This document shows positions 16,474 through 24,888 of a DNA stretch of 64,000 nucleotides, piece by piece; within the stretch, counting starts at the first letter, position 1; each line of letters opens with the position of its first letter. The position numbers were made by a program, and so were the translations under genes. The DNA comes from Lacipirellula parvula (GTDB taxonomy: Bacteria > Planctomycetota > Planctomycetia > Pirellulales > Lacipirellulaceae): NCBI RefSeq assembly GCF_009177095.1, contig NZ_AP021861.1, forward strand, positions 6,368,501 through 6,432,500. The letters run 5' to 3'. The notes under the pieces are model-generated. The model had not been told where the DNA came from, ran no database searches, and saw only the letters and a program-made list of their open reading frames with translations.

Positions 16474-18720
16474 TCAAGCTCCAACCCCCTCCGCCGCCGC
16501 TTGATCCCCATCCACCAGCCGAATCAACACCGGCAAAATGAGCAAGTTCCCAATCAACCCGCCAATCATCGACAGGCTCACCAGCACGCCAAAGTAAATC
16601 GTCGGCACAAAGTCGCTCACCCCCAGCGTGGCAAAGCCGACGGTCAGCGCGAGCGTCGAGTAAACCGCCGCCCGACCTACGGAACTCTGCGACTTCGCGA
16701 GCGCCGCATTGCACGACAGCCCTTCGCGCCGCAACCGCTGGTAGAACATCGTGTAGTGAATCGAACTATCAACCGACATGCCAATCGACACCGCGGCGAT
16801 CATCGCGGCGCCCATATTCACCTTCAGCCCCAAGATCCCCATCACGCCAAACAAGATCAGTGAGGGGAATATGTTGGGGAACATCGTCACCGCCGTGAGG
16901 CGAATGTCGCGGATCGCGACAATCATCATCGCCAACACCACGATCGTCGCCACGATGAAAGCCTTCCACTGATCGGCAAGCACGCTCTCGATCAGCCGCG
17001 TCATGAGGACGTAGTATCCGGTAACCTCCGCATCGGGGAATTCATCCTGCGTGATCGTGCGCACCTGTTCGATCATCGACGCCTTCTCATCTGCACTCAG
17101 TTGCTCCGGCGCTCGCAGCAAGACATGGAGCCACCAGCGGCCATCTTGCGGGTCATCCTGAAAGAGCGCGTCGACGAACTGAGGCATTCGAGCGCGAGCC
17201 GCCCCCAATCCCATACGCAGCGCGAAGTCCCCCGTACTAGCCAGCCCGGAAGCTCCCCCCACGCCCGCAGCTAGCGTGTCGGACAGCGAAATCGCCTTAC
17301 TGAGTTCAGGGGTCTGCGATTGAAGTTCGCCCTCGAGGTTCAACACCTGAACGTAAAGGTTAGCGTCGATCCTTGGCGGCTTCGTTGTGCGTGCACCATT
17401 CTCCTGCGGCACTGGAATCATGAGGTCCCACACGCCGGCCCCGCCAAACTCCGACTCGACGAAACCGTAGGCGCGGTTGATTTCGCTATCCGCGCGGAAG
17501 TTCTTCGTAAAGTCGGTCTCGTGGACCAACCGGTTCGAACCCCACATCGACACGGCAACGAGCACCACCGCCCCTGCCGCCAGCCAGCGAATATGCGTCG
17601 AAGACCAATTGAGCAGGACGTTCAACCAACGTCCCAGCGCGAGTTCATCGCTCGGCGTCTGCGGCTTCTGTTGATAGTCGCTCAACCAAACAAGCCCCGG
17701 CGTCAACAAAATGCACGACGGCAACACGAGCAAACTGCCGATCGCCATCATCAGCCCGAAATCGTGCACCGGCCCGACCTTCGAGACCATCAGCGCCGCA
17801 AAGCCGGCCGCATCGGTGAAGATCGCTATCGACACCGGCGCTGCGAGTTGATCGATCGTGTTGAACAGCGCTCGCCGGCGCCCATGTCCGTCGCGGCGTT
17901 CATCTAGGTAATGCACCAGCACATGCACCACGGACGCAACGCCGACCACGGTGACAATCGCGCCGAGCATCGAACTGACCATGCTGAGTTCCAGCCCGCT
18001 CAGCACCAGCACTGCATCGGTGAGCGCCAACGTCAGTTGCACGACCCCGAGCGGCAACAGCAGCCAAATGGGACTGCGGAAGCAGGCCAAGATCGTCAGC
18101 ATCACCAGCAGCGTGCACCAGGTGTTGAGCCGTCGGCCATCCTGCTCGAGCAGGTCGAATGCCTCTTCGATCAACACCGGCTCGCCGACGAGCGCTCCGC
18201 GCGGCAACTCGGCGACGACGTCGCGCATGCCTCGCAGCGTCACCCGCCGCGACGGCTTCTCGGGCCCGGGGCGCTCGACCAAGCAAATCACGCCCGCCGC
18301 CGTTAGTTCTTCGTTATGCGTGTAGCCAGAGAAAACTTCTCGATACCGGTCGCCCAGTTCGCTCGCCTCGAAGGTCGTTCCGCCCGGCACATCGTGCAGC
18401 GACACCGTCGCCGCCACGCCTGGCACCTTGTTGAGTTGCTCCTGCACGTTCTTCACGCGCTCGATTCCCTCGGGCGTCGCCAGCTTCTCGTCGGCGTACA
18501 TCGCCAGCACCACTTCGTACTCGCCAAATGTCCGCTGGAGCCGGTGATAGGGCACGAGCAGTGGATCGTCCGGCGCGAACATACTCTCGATCGACCGATC
18601 GAGCCGCAATCCGCGACCAGTGATCGCGGCGGCAATCCCCAGCACGGCCGCAAATCCCAGCAGCCAGTACCGGTGACGGATCATCCGTTTGATCCAGCGG
18701 CGATGGGAGAAACCGGTCAT
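16474..18720 (-). CDS. MMPL/RND-family membrane exporter
   Basis: 748 residues, ATG at 18718-18720. The layout is that of MMPL-type RND proteins: one N-terminal helix (YWLLGFAAVLGIAAAITG), a periplasmic domain with SIESMFAPDDPLL and FGEYEVVLAMYADE, a bundle of five helices around 205-370, a second single helix near 405, a second periplasmic domain with FRADSEINRAYGFVESEFGG, and a final five-helix bundle. The motif SIGMSVDSSIHYTMFYQRL near the end is typical of this superfamily, which exports lipids, hopanoids or other hydrophobic compounds using the proton gradient. Substrate unknown. It is divergent from the lptD-like gene, so an envelope-lipid role is plausible. Confidence 0.85.
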   Translation of the reverse strand: MTGFSHRRWIKRMIRHRYWLLGFAAVLGIAAAITGRGLRLDRSIESMFAPDDPLLVPYHRLQRTFGEYEVVLAMYADEKLATPEGIERVKNVQEQLNKVPGVAATVSLHDVPGGTTFEASELGDRYREVFSGYTHNEELTAAGVICLVERPGPEKPSRRVTLRGMRDVVAELPRGALVGEPVLIEEAFDLLEQDGRRLNTWCTLLVMLTILACFRSPIWLLLPLGVVQLTLALTDAVLVLSGLELSMVSSMLGAIVTVVGVASVVHVLVHYLDERRDGHGRRRALFNTIDQLAAPVSIAIFTDAAGFAALMVSKVGPVHDFGLMMAIGSLLVLPSCILLTPGLVWLSDYQQKPQTPSDELALGRWLNVLLNWSSTHIRWLAAGAVVLVAVSMWGSNRLVHETDFTKNFRADSEINRAYGFVESEFGGAGVWDLMIPVPQENGARTTKPPRIDANLYVQVLNLEGELQSQTPELSKAISLSDTLAAGVGGASGLASTGDFALRMGLGAARARMPQFVDALFQDDPQDGRWWLHVLLRAPEQLSADEKASMIEQVRTITQDEFPDAEVTGYYVLMTRLIESVLADQWKAFIVATIVVLAMMIVAIRDIRLTAVTMFPNIFPSLILFGVMGILGLKVNMGAAMIAAVSIGMSVDSSIHYTMFYQRLRREGLSCNAALAKSQSSVGRAAVYSTLALTVGFATLGVSDFVPTIYFGVLVSLSMIGGLIGNLLILPVLIRLVDGDQAAAEGVGA

Positions 18721-19278
18721 TCAACTTCCTTGAAGCGCTACGCGCTAGCGATTGCAGTGCCTGCTTGAAGACTGGACAGGATCACAGGATGTCGTGGATT
18801 GACGGGATGGCGGAACGATTTAGTACGCCAACACTCGCCCGCTATTCATCCTGTTGATCTGCGCAATCCTGTGATCCAGTCCATGCTCATTTGACGCCGC
18901 CTACCATCGGGGAGGGCCTCGCAGTATGGAGGTCTACAGCGCCCTCAACAAGGAACTGCAACACGCTGCTAGCAGCGCCAAACACTACCCGGCATTGCTG
19001 GAAATGGCCGACGCTTCGTCTGGCTGCAAGCTAGCAGCATGCCGTGAGGCGACGCAAGCCATTGACTGCCAACGACTTGCGGGGGCTGAAAACCACGCGA
19101 AGGCGACTTGCCCCTCCCGGCGGCGGTTCCTATACTCCGCCCCCTCTCCGCAGACCCCGCTGCGCGCAAGCCGTTGCCCCCGCTCCGGTTGAGCGTCCTT
19201 CGCATCGCGCCGCTGGTCGAGCGACTCGCCCGAGTTGCGCGCGAAGAGTCCCGTTCGTTCACTCATCGACATGCCGCC
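18721..19278. other. 558-base divergent spacer with a long inverted repeat
   Basis: Between the divergent MMPL and lptD-like genes. Bases 18770-18881 form an inverted repeat whose arms carry repeated words (GGACAGGATCACAGGAT against ATCCTGTGATCC). The rest (18887-19278) may hold the promoter of the lptD-like gene; none is recognised. Confidence 0.55.
18770..18881. repeat. Self-similar-word inverted repeat (CACAGGAT type)
   Basis: Left arm begins GACTGGACAGGATCACAGG and right arm ends AATCCTGTGATCCAGTC; the word CAGGAT occurs more than once in each arm. One of many such elements in the window. Confidence 0.7.
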
Positions 19279-22200
19279 ATGGAGGGCGACACGCTGATCA
19301 TCGCGCAGCACGCAACTCGCTGCCAAAGTTCGCTCCGCGCGAACAACGCTTGCCCTGCGCGCTCGCCGCGCTGGACGACGGCGATGCTGTGCGCGATCGC
19401 CCTGCTCTACTCGACATTGTGGACGAGCGTCTCCCGAGCCGACGACATTCAAGTCGCCTCAACCGCGACACACGAACCAATCAGCGTCGCCGCCGATTCG
19501 TGCACCCGCTGGAAAGAAGGCGTCTACGACGTCTGGCATCTTCGCGGCAACTGCTACCTCAACCAAGGGCTGACCTACGCTCGCGGTTCGGAAGCGGTGC
19601 TGTGGATCGACGCCCGCGAGGCGAATGGCCCGACGAAGGTAATCGCGTACTTCGAAGCGCCTCAGGGAGGCCACGTCGCCGTTGATTTCCGCCGCGCCGG
19701 TGCGAAAGCGAGCGAAGACGCCGTCCTCGGTCAGCAGAAAAGCCCCACTTGGTTCCAACGCCTCGAAACCGCGGCGCCGCTCCGCTGGAACGTCCCCGCT
19801 CCGCTCGGCACGACCGAAGCCCGCCCCGTGATCTACGAGCGCGGCCTGGCTCAGTTCAATCCCGATCATCGTCGTCAGTTAATGTTGGCGCAATACACCG
19901 AGTTCGTCCCCAACGCCGCTGACGGCGGCGCAACGATCCTGCCGCCTGGCATGGTCAAAATCGACGTCTTCGGCCGCAGCGACGCCTCGCCGAACGTCAC
20001 CTCCGACACTCGACAAGGCATCACGATGGCGAACGGCGGCATTCGCATTGTAATCGACGGACTCACCGTCGACGGCATGCCGGCCGGAATGGGACCGCTT
20101 GGTCAACTCGACCTCTCGACCGATCGCGCGGTGATTTGGAGTGCTCCGGGGCTGACCGGCGCCGGCGGCGTCCAATCAAAGGACGCTCCGCTTGAAATCT
20201 ACATGGAAGGGAACATCGAGTTCCGCCAAGGCGATCGCGTCGTCTACGCGGACCGGATGTTCTACGACGTCCGCCGCCAGATCGGCGTCATCCTCAACGC
20301 CGAACTCCTCACGCCGCTGCCGCGGATGGGCGACTTCCAGTACCCCGGCCTCGTGCGGTTGAAGGCCGACTCGATTCGCCAACTCGACGCGTCGCACTTC
20401 TCAGCGAACAACGCGCTGATCACGACCAGCCGCCTTGAAGAGCCGACCTACGATCTCTCCTCGCAGCAAATGACGTTCACCGACGTCCAGCAGCCGGTCG
20501 TCGATCCGCTGACCGGCATGCCGGTCGTCGCCCCCGACGGCAGTATGGAGATCGCCCACCAGCAAATGGCGACCGCCGAGTCGAACGTCATCCACATGCG
20601 CGGCGTACCAGTCTTTTACTGGCCGCGTTTCGCGACCAATCTGCAAGATCCGTCGCTCATCATTAATCGCATCCGCATCGGCAACGACAACGTCTTCGGC
20701 ACCCAGGCGATGATCGATTGGGACGCCTACGAACTCCTCGGCATGAAAAACGCGCCCGAGGGGACCGATTGGAACATCAGCACCGACTATCTCAGCGAAC
20801 GCGGCTTCGGCTACGGCACCGACTACCAATGGAACCGCAACGAAATCTTCGGTTTCGTCGGCCCCTCAACCGGCATCCTCGACTTCTGGGCGATCAAAGA
20901 TCACGGCCACGATAACCTCGGCCTCGGTCGTCGCGACATCACGCCCGAGAAGGACTTCCGCTTCCGCCTGTTCGGCCAACATCGTCAGCGGCTCGAAAAC
21001 GGCTGGGAAGTGACCGCTGAATCGGGCTGGGTGAGCGACACGACGTTCCTCAATCAGTACTACGAGCGGGAGTGGGACGAACTACGCAGCCCCCGCACCG
21101 GCGTCCGCGCGCGACGATACAACAACAATCGCGAGTGGATGCTCGAGGCGAACGCCCAGGTCAACAGCTTCTGGAGCGAAACGCAGTCGCTGCCGCGCGT
21201 CGATCACTACTGGCTTGGCGAGTCGCTGCTCGACGATCGGCTCACCTGGTTCGAGCATTCGCAAGCGTCGTATTCCAAGTACCGCATCGGCTCGGAGCCG
21301 ACCGAACCGACGCTGCAATCGCAGTGGGACGTACTGCCGTGGGAAGCCAACGTAGCCGGCGAGAAACTTGCGACGCGGCAAGAGCTTGATCTACCGATGC
21401 AATGGGGCGCCGTGAAAGTGGTGCCCTACGCGCTCGGCGAACTCGCCCGCTGGGGCGAAGCGCTCGACGGCGAACCGCTCGACCGGGCGTACGTCCAGAC
21501 CGGCGTCCGTGCGAGCCTGCCGATGTGGGCCACCTACGACGACGTCCGCGATCCGCTCTTCAATCTGAACGGTCTGGCCCACAAGGTGGTCTTCGACGCC
21601 GAGTTCTCGTACGCCGACGCGAACGCGAACTACGACGAGTTGCCGATGTACGACTTCATCGACGACACTTCGATTATCGAAATGATCCGTCGCCTGCAAA
21701 GCGGCGCCCTGCCGCCGACGATCACCAGCCCCAAGTTCGACCCCCGCAATTACCTGTTCCGCACCGGCATTCAAGGTTGGGTCACCTCGCCGTCCGCGGA
21801 AATCGTCGACGACCTCATGGCCCTTCGCATGGGCATGCGGCACCGCCTGCAAACCAAGCGCGGCCCCGCCGGCAATCAGCACATCGTCGATTGGTTCGCG
21901 TTCGACATGAACGCCACCCTCTTCCCCGACCCGAACCGCGACAACTTCGGCGAGGAAGTCGGTCTCATCGACTACGATATGCGCTGGAATCTCGGCGACC
22001 GGTTCTCGATCGTCTCCGACGGTTACGCCGACGTCTTCGGCGAAGGGTTGCGGACGATCTCCGGCGGCGTCGTGATGAATCGCCCGACCCGCGGTAACAT
22101 CTACGCAGGCGTCCGTTCGATCACCGGCCCGATCACCAGCAACGTCGTCATGGGCAGTTACAGCTACCGCCTCAGCGAAAAGTGGCTCACCACCGCCAGT

Positions 22201-22419
22201 GCGGCGTATGATTTTGATTCCGGAGGAGACATCGGCGAGACGATGACGGTCACCCGCATCGGCGAATCGATGTTGATGACAGTCGGGTTCAACGTCGATC
22301 ACTCGAAGAACAGCGTCGGCGTGAACTTTATGCTCGAGCCGCGGTTCCTACCGAATCTGCGCATAACTAAAACGACCGGCATCGACATACCGCCGGCGGG
22401 AGCGATGGGACTCGAATGA
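19279..22419 (+). CDS. lptD: LptD-like outer-membrane assembly protein
   Basis: 1046 residues from ATG 19279. An in-frame TTG at 19108 would add a basic 57-residue stretch and is less likely. A signal segment (MLCAIALLYSTLWTSVSRA) follows about 35 residues, possibly because the true start is the Met beginning it. A beta-jellyroll part (OstA-like: RQGDRVVYADRMFYDVRRQIG) precedes a long C-terminal beta-barrel. The diagnostic block is RGVPVFYWPRFATN, then SERGFGYGTDYQWNRN and many alternating strands to the C-terminus. LptD inserts lipopolysaccharide into the outer leaflet of Gram-negative bacteria; here it supports an outer membrane in a planctomycete. It overlaps the next gene by four bases. 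Confidence 0.75.
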   Translation: MEGDTLIIAQHATRCQSSLRANNACPARSPRWTTAMLCAIALLYSTLWTSVSRADDIQVASTATHEPISVAADSCTRWKEGVYDVWHLRGNCYLNQGLTYARGSEAVLWIDAREANGPTKVIAYFEAPQGGHVAVDFRRAGAKASEDAVLGQQKSPTWFQRLETAAPLRWNVPAPLGTTEARPVIYERGLAQFNPDHRRQLMLAQYTEFVPNAADGGATILPPGMVKIDVFGRSDASPNVTSDTRQGITMANGGIRIVIDGLTVDGMPAGMGPLGQLDLSTDRAVIWSAPGLTGAGGVQSKDAPLEIYMEGNIEFRQGDRVVYADRMFYDVRRQIGVILNAELLTPLPRMGDFQYPGLVRLKADSIRQLDASHFSANNALITTSRLEEPTYDLSSQQMTFTDVQQPVVDPLTGMPVVAPDGSMEIAHQQMATAESNVIHMRGVPVFYWPRFATNLQDPSLIINRIRIGNDNVFGTQAMIDWDAYELLGMKNAPEGTDWNISTDYLSERGFGYGTDYQWNRNEIFGFVGPSTGILDFWAIKDHGHDNLGLGRRDITPEKDFRFRLFGQHRQRLENGWEVTAESGWVSDTTFLNQYYEREWDELRSPRTGVRARRYNNNREWMLEANAQVNSFWSETQSLPRVDHYWLGESLLDDRLTWFEHSQASYSKYRIGSEPTEPTLQSQWDVLPWEANVAGEKLATRQELDLPMQWGAVKVVPYALGELARWGEALDGEPLDRAYVQTGVRASLPMWATYDDVRDPLFNLNGLAHKVVFDAEFSYADANANYDELPMYDFIDDTSIIEMIRRLQSGALPPTITSPKFDPRNYLFRTGIQGWVTSPSAEIVDDLMALRMGMRHRLQTKRGPAGNQHIVDWFAFDMNATLFPDPNRDNFGEEVGLIDYDMRWNLGDRFSIVSDGYADVFGEGLRTISGGVVMNRPTRGNIYAGVRSITGPITSNVVMGSYSYRLSEKWLTTASAAYDFDSGGDIGETMTVTRIGESMLMTVGFNVDHSKNSVGVNFMLEPRFLPNLRITKTTGIDIPPAGAMGLE

Positions 22420-22835
22420 GACTAGCCATGCCCCCCGACATGGAACCGGACGACGACCTGCGCGAACCCGAGGTGCGAACCTGGTTCCGGAAGTTTAGCG
22501 ATGCGCTGCGCGGTCTGAAGATCGCGTTCCGCAGTGAGATCAACTTCTTCGTCCACCTGTTCGTCGCGGTGATCGCCGGCGTCGCCGGCGGCATCGTCAC
22601 GATGACCGACGAACGGTGGTGCATCTTCATTATCTGCGTCGCCGTTGTGCTGTCGGCGGAGCTGTTCAACACGGCAATCGAACGCCTGGCTCGCGCCGTG
22701 ACGCGTGAAGAACACCCGGAAGTGCGCGACGCCCTCGACATCGCCGCCGGAGCCGTGCTGGTCGTCTCGATCGGCGCCGCCGTCGTCGGCGTGCTGATGA
22801 TCGGCTGGCCGTTCGTGGCGCAGATTACGCGCTAA
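22416..22835 (+). CDS. dgkA: Diacylglycerol kinase / undecaprenol kinase (DgkA family)
   Basis: 139 residues starting at the ATGA overlap with the preceding gene, so it is translationally coupled. An acidic N-terminal tail of about 25 residues precedes the family core: FRKFSDALRGLKIAFRSEINFFVHL, three helices, and the catalytic AELFNTAIERLARAVT with a later RDALDIAAGAVLV. E of AELFNTAIE is the conserved catalytic acid. Members phosphorylate diacylglycerol or undecaprenol in the inner membrane. Pairing with an LptD-like gene suggests recycling of lipid intermediates used in envelope assembly. The next feature is a GC-rich hairpin. Confidence 0.85.
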   Translation: MRLAMPPDMEPDDDLREPEVRTWFRKFSDALRGLKIAFRSEINFFVHLFVAVIAGVAGGIVTMTDERWCIFIICVAVVLSAELFNTAIERLARAVTREEHPEVRDALDIAAGAVLVVSIGAAVVGVLMIGWPFVAQITR

Positions 22836-22862
22836 TTCCCAACCGCGTCCCCTCCCAACACC

Positions 22863-22888
22863 TTAGCCCCCGGCCAGCGGCCGGGGGT
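22863..22888. terminator. GC-rich hairpin between convergent genes
   Basis: TTAGCCCCCGGCC, AGC, GGCCGGGGGTCG: near-perfect arms, 27 bases after the dgkA stop. It belongs to the same loose family as the hairpin at 4941. Confidence 0.6.
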
Positions 22889-22927
22889 CGAACGAGCGTT
22901 CACACTCCAAAAAGCGTGAGCCTTCGC

Positions 22928-23566
22928 TCACCGCTTTCCCGCCGCAAACACATCGCTCACGTTCACGCGTAGCCCGTCCAACAACCGCGAAGAAGCCTCG
23001 TCGCTTGCCTTAAAGACGCCGTGAGTTTCATACTTGTCCGCGGCAAGCGTCATCACGCTAATCGTCCCCGCCTGCGGATCGACAATCCAGTACTCCGGAA
23101 TGCCCGCACGCGCATAGTCGGCAAGCTTCTGCTCGTAGTCGCGTGCGTGACTCTGGGCATCGTCGCTGACGACTTCAACGACTAAGTCCGCCCCCTTGTA
23201 GTACTTGCGGTTGCTCTTGGCGTGATTCTCGGCCGACTGATAAATCAGATCAGGCTCGCGATACTGCCGATCTCGCGTCCAAACCGGCAGCGGTGCAAAG
23301 AGCACCACGCCCAGATCCTTGGGCTCGACGAACAGGCGGAACACGTCGAGCAGAAAGCGAACGATCAACTGATGTTCGATCGTCGGCATGGGCAAAACCT
23401 CAACGAAGCCATCGGAGTACTCGATGAGTTGGTTCGACGACAAAGCGAGGTCGAGGTATTCCTGCTCGTCCCAATACCCCTGCCCAGGGTATAGCAGCGC
23501 GATGCTCCACGCCGGCTCGCCGAGCACGGGAGCAGAGAACTGCGGTGATGGTGGAACGGTCGCCAT
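22928..23566 (-). CDS. Uma2-family putative restriction endonuclease-like protein
   Basis: 212 residues from ATG 23566; an in-frame Met four codons earlier is possible. The sequence has the family core: QLIEYSDGFVEVLPMPTIEHQ, then VLFAPLPVWTRDRQYREPDLIYQS (the E-P-D segment carries active-site residues of the PD-(D/E)xK fold), LVVEVVSDDA and the GIPEYWIVDP stretch. Uma2 proteins are abundant in cyanobacteria and planctomycetes; their biological target is not established. It stands alone, convergent with dgkA and following the topoisomerase VI genes on the same strand. Confidence 0.85.
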   Translation of the reverse strand: MATVPPSPQFSAPVLGEPAWSIALLYPGQGYWDEQEYLDLALSSNQLIEYSDGFVEVLPMPTIEHQLIVRFLLDVFRLFVEPKDLGVVLFAPLPVWTRDRQYREPDLIYQSAENHAKSNRKYYKGADLVVEVVSDDAQSHARDYEQKLADYARAGIPEYWIVDPQAGTISVMTLAADKYETHGVFKASDEASSRLLDGLRVNVSDVFAAGKR

Positions 23567-23629
23567 AGGATGCTCCAACGCGACGCCCCTCGCCGCCGCC
23601 GGTTCATTATACCACAGCGACCGCGTGGG

Positions 23630-24781
23630 CTAATCCAGCCAATCCTGATCCCGCAGCCGCGCCGGCACGTACTCTTCCGTCACGTAGCTGATATCCTTCG
23701 AAATCAGCGACTCGACTTCAAGCTTGAAGTCGTTCGACAGCATCTTCTTGATCTCCGTCTGCCATTTCGGCTTCTTCTCGAACCACGGGTACTGCGCTAC
23801 CTGCTTCGCCCGTTTGCGGTCGGTGTCGTTGAGCGAAATCTTCACGCTGTCTGAAAGTTGGCAGCGCTCGAAGTCGATGCTCCGCAGACCGAGGTACTTT
23901 GCTTCGGGGATCGCCATCCGCTGCGACTCGAACGCGAGGTTGATCGAGCCCTGCTTGATGACGCTGTAGATGTAGTACCCCCACGGGTCGTTATCGAGCA
24001 CGCAATAGAGCGGCAGTTCCAACTCGTTGTGCAACCGGTGCAGCATCCGTCGCACGCCGCGCGGCGGTTGGCCGGCGCCGTGAGTCAGAATACAGTTGTG
24101 CTTCTCCCAGAAGCGGTCCTCATTGAACCGCTGCCAGACCGTACCCTTTTCAACGTGCAGGATGAACTTCGCGGTGCAGCGTTTTTTGTCGAAGACGATG
24201 ACATCGGGCTCGACAATCGACGGAATCGCGTAACCACCCGATCCCATGCGAGCGCAATTGATCTCGTCCCCCTTGTCGGTGAGAGTGATAGCCCCCACCA
24301 TCGCTCCACGATTCTCCGCGTACAAATGCAACTCTTCGCGAATCGAGGAGAGGAGCACTTCGACGTCTTCGATAATCGTGTCGCACTCGCCCTGTTCGTC
24401 GAAGGTGTTTTCTTTTACGCCTTCGATCGTGTGCTTGAGCATGTAGAAGAGTCCCCGCAAGCTGGTGCTCTTCCCTTGGTCGATCAGCTTCTTGCAGCCG
24501 CTGGTGACCAGCATCGTCCGCATGTAGGCCTTCGCCTGCGAGAGATCAAAGAGCTGCCGCCGATTGGTGGCGTTGCCCATCTCGAGGATCTTCTTCTTGG
24601 GCGAATACTTCACGTTCGCCAAGGTCCGCGACGGGATGTCGACAAACGGATCCTTCCGGTTGTTCGCAGCGGTAACGACGCGATCCGCAAGCCCCGTGAG
24701 CCGCTCGGCCGTCTTCTCGTCGCGCGGCGAAAGCTTGACTTTGGGGGCCTTCGCAACAGTGGTCGGTTTCTTCTTGGCCAT
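23630..24781 (-). CDS. top6A: DNA topoisomerase VI subunit A (Spo11-like)
   Basis: 383 residues. The N-terminal 75 are basic. The winged-helix part carries STSLRGLFYMLKHT, with Y113 at the position of the DNA-cleaving tyrosine of TopoVIA/Spo11. The Toprim domain has FILHVEKGTVWQR (E211) and LDNDPWGYYIYS (D263, D265), the acidic metal-binding residues. The A subunit makes the double-strand break; the B subunit supplies ATP-driven strand passage. It follows the B-subunit gene on the same strand after a 107-base spacer holding an inverted repeat. Topoisomerase VI is universal in archaea and occurs only in some bacteria. Both subunits are needed, and both are here. Confidence 0.92.
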   Translation of the reverse strand: MAKKKPTTVAKAPKVKLSPRDEKTAERLTGLADRVVTAANNRKDPFVDIPSRTLANVKYSPKKKILEMGNATNRRQLFDLSQAKAYMRTMLVTSGCKKLIDQGKSTSLRGLFYMLKHTIEGVKENTFDEQGECDTIIEDVEVLLSSIREELHLYAENRGAMVGAITLTDKGDEINCARMGSGGYAIPSIVEPDVIVFDKKRCTAKFILHVEKGTVWQRFNEDRFWEKHNCILTHGAGQPPRGVRRMLHRLHNELELPLYCVLDNDPWGYYIYSVIKQGSINLAFESQRMAIPEAKYLGLRSIDFERCQLSDSVKISLNDTDRKRAKQVAQYPWFEKKPKWQTEIKKMLSNDFKLEVESLISKDISYVTEEYVPARLRDQDWLD

Positions 24782-24806
24782 CTCTTCTCTTTCAATCCAA
24801 TGCAGA

Positions 24807-24888
24807 TCTCACGCAAAGGCGCGAAGGCGCAAAGGAGAATAGCAACAGTGGTGGTATTTTCTTTGCGCCTTCGCGCCTTTGCGTGAGA
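24807..24888. repeat. Inverted repeat between the topoisomerase VI subunit genes (CGCAAAGGCGCGAAGGCGC type)
   Basis: Arms TCTCACGCAAAGGCGCGAAG and CTTCGCGCCTTTGCGTGAGA, almost perfect. Another copy lies at 52109-52186. Confidence 0.75.

Noticed and set aside
19108-19278. N-terminal extension of the LptD-like protein from TTG 19108
   Set aside because: The 57 added residues are Arg/Pro-rich and would place the signal segment nearly 100 residues in; ATG 19279 is already somewhat long for a signal peptide.
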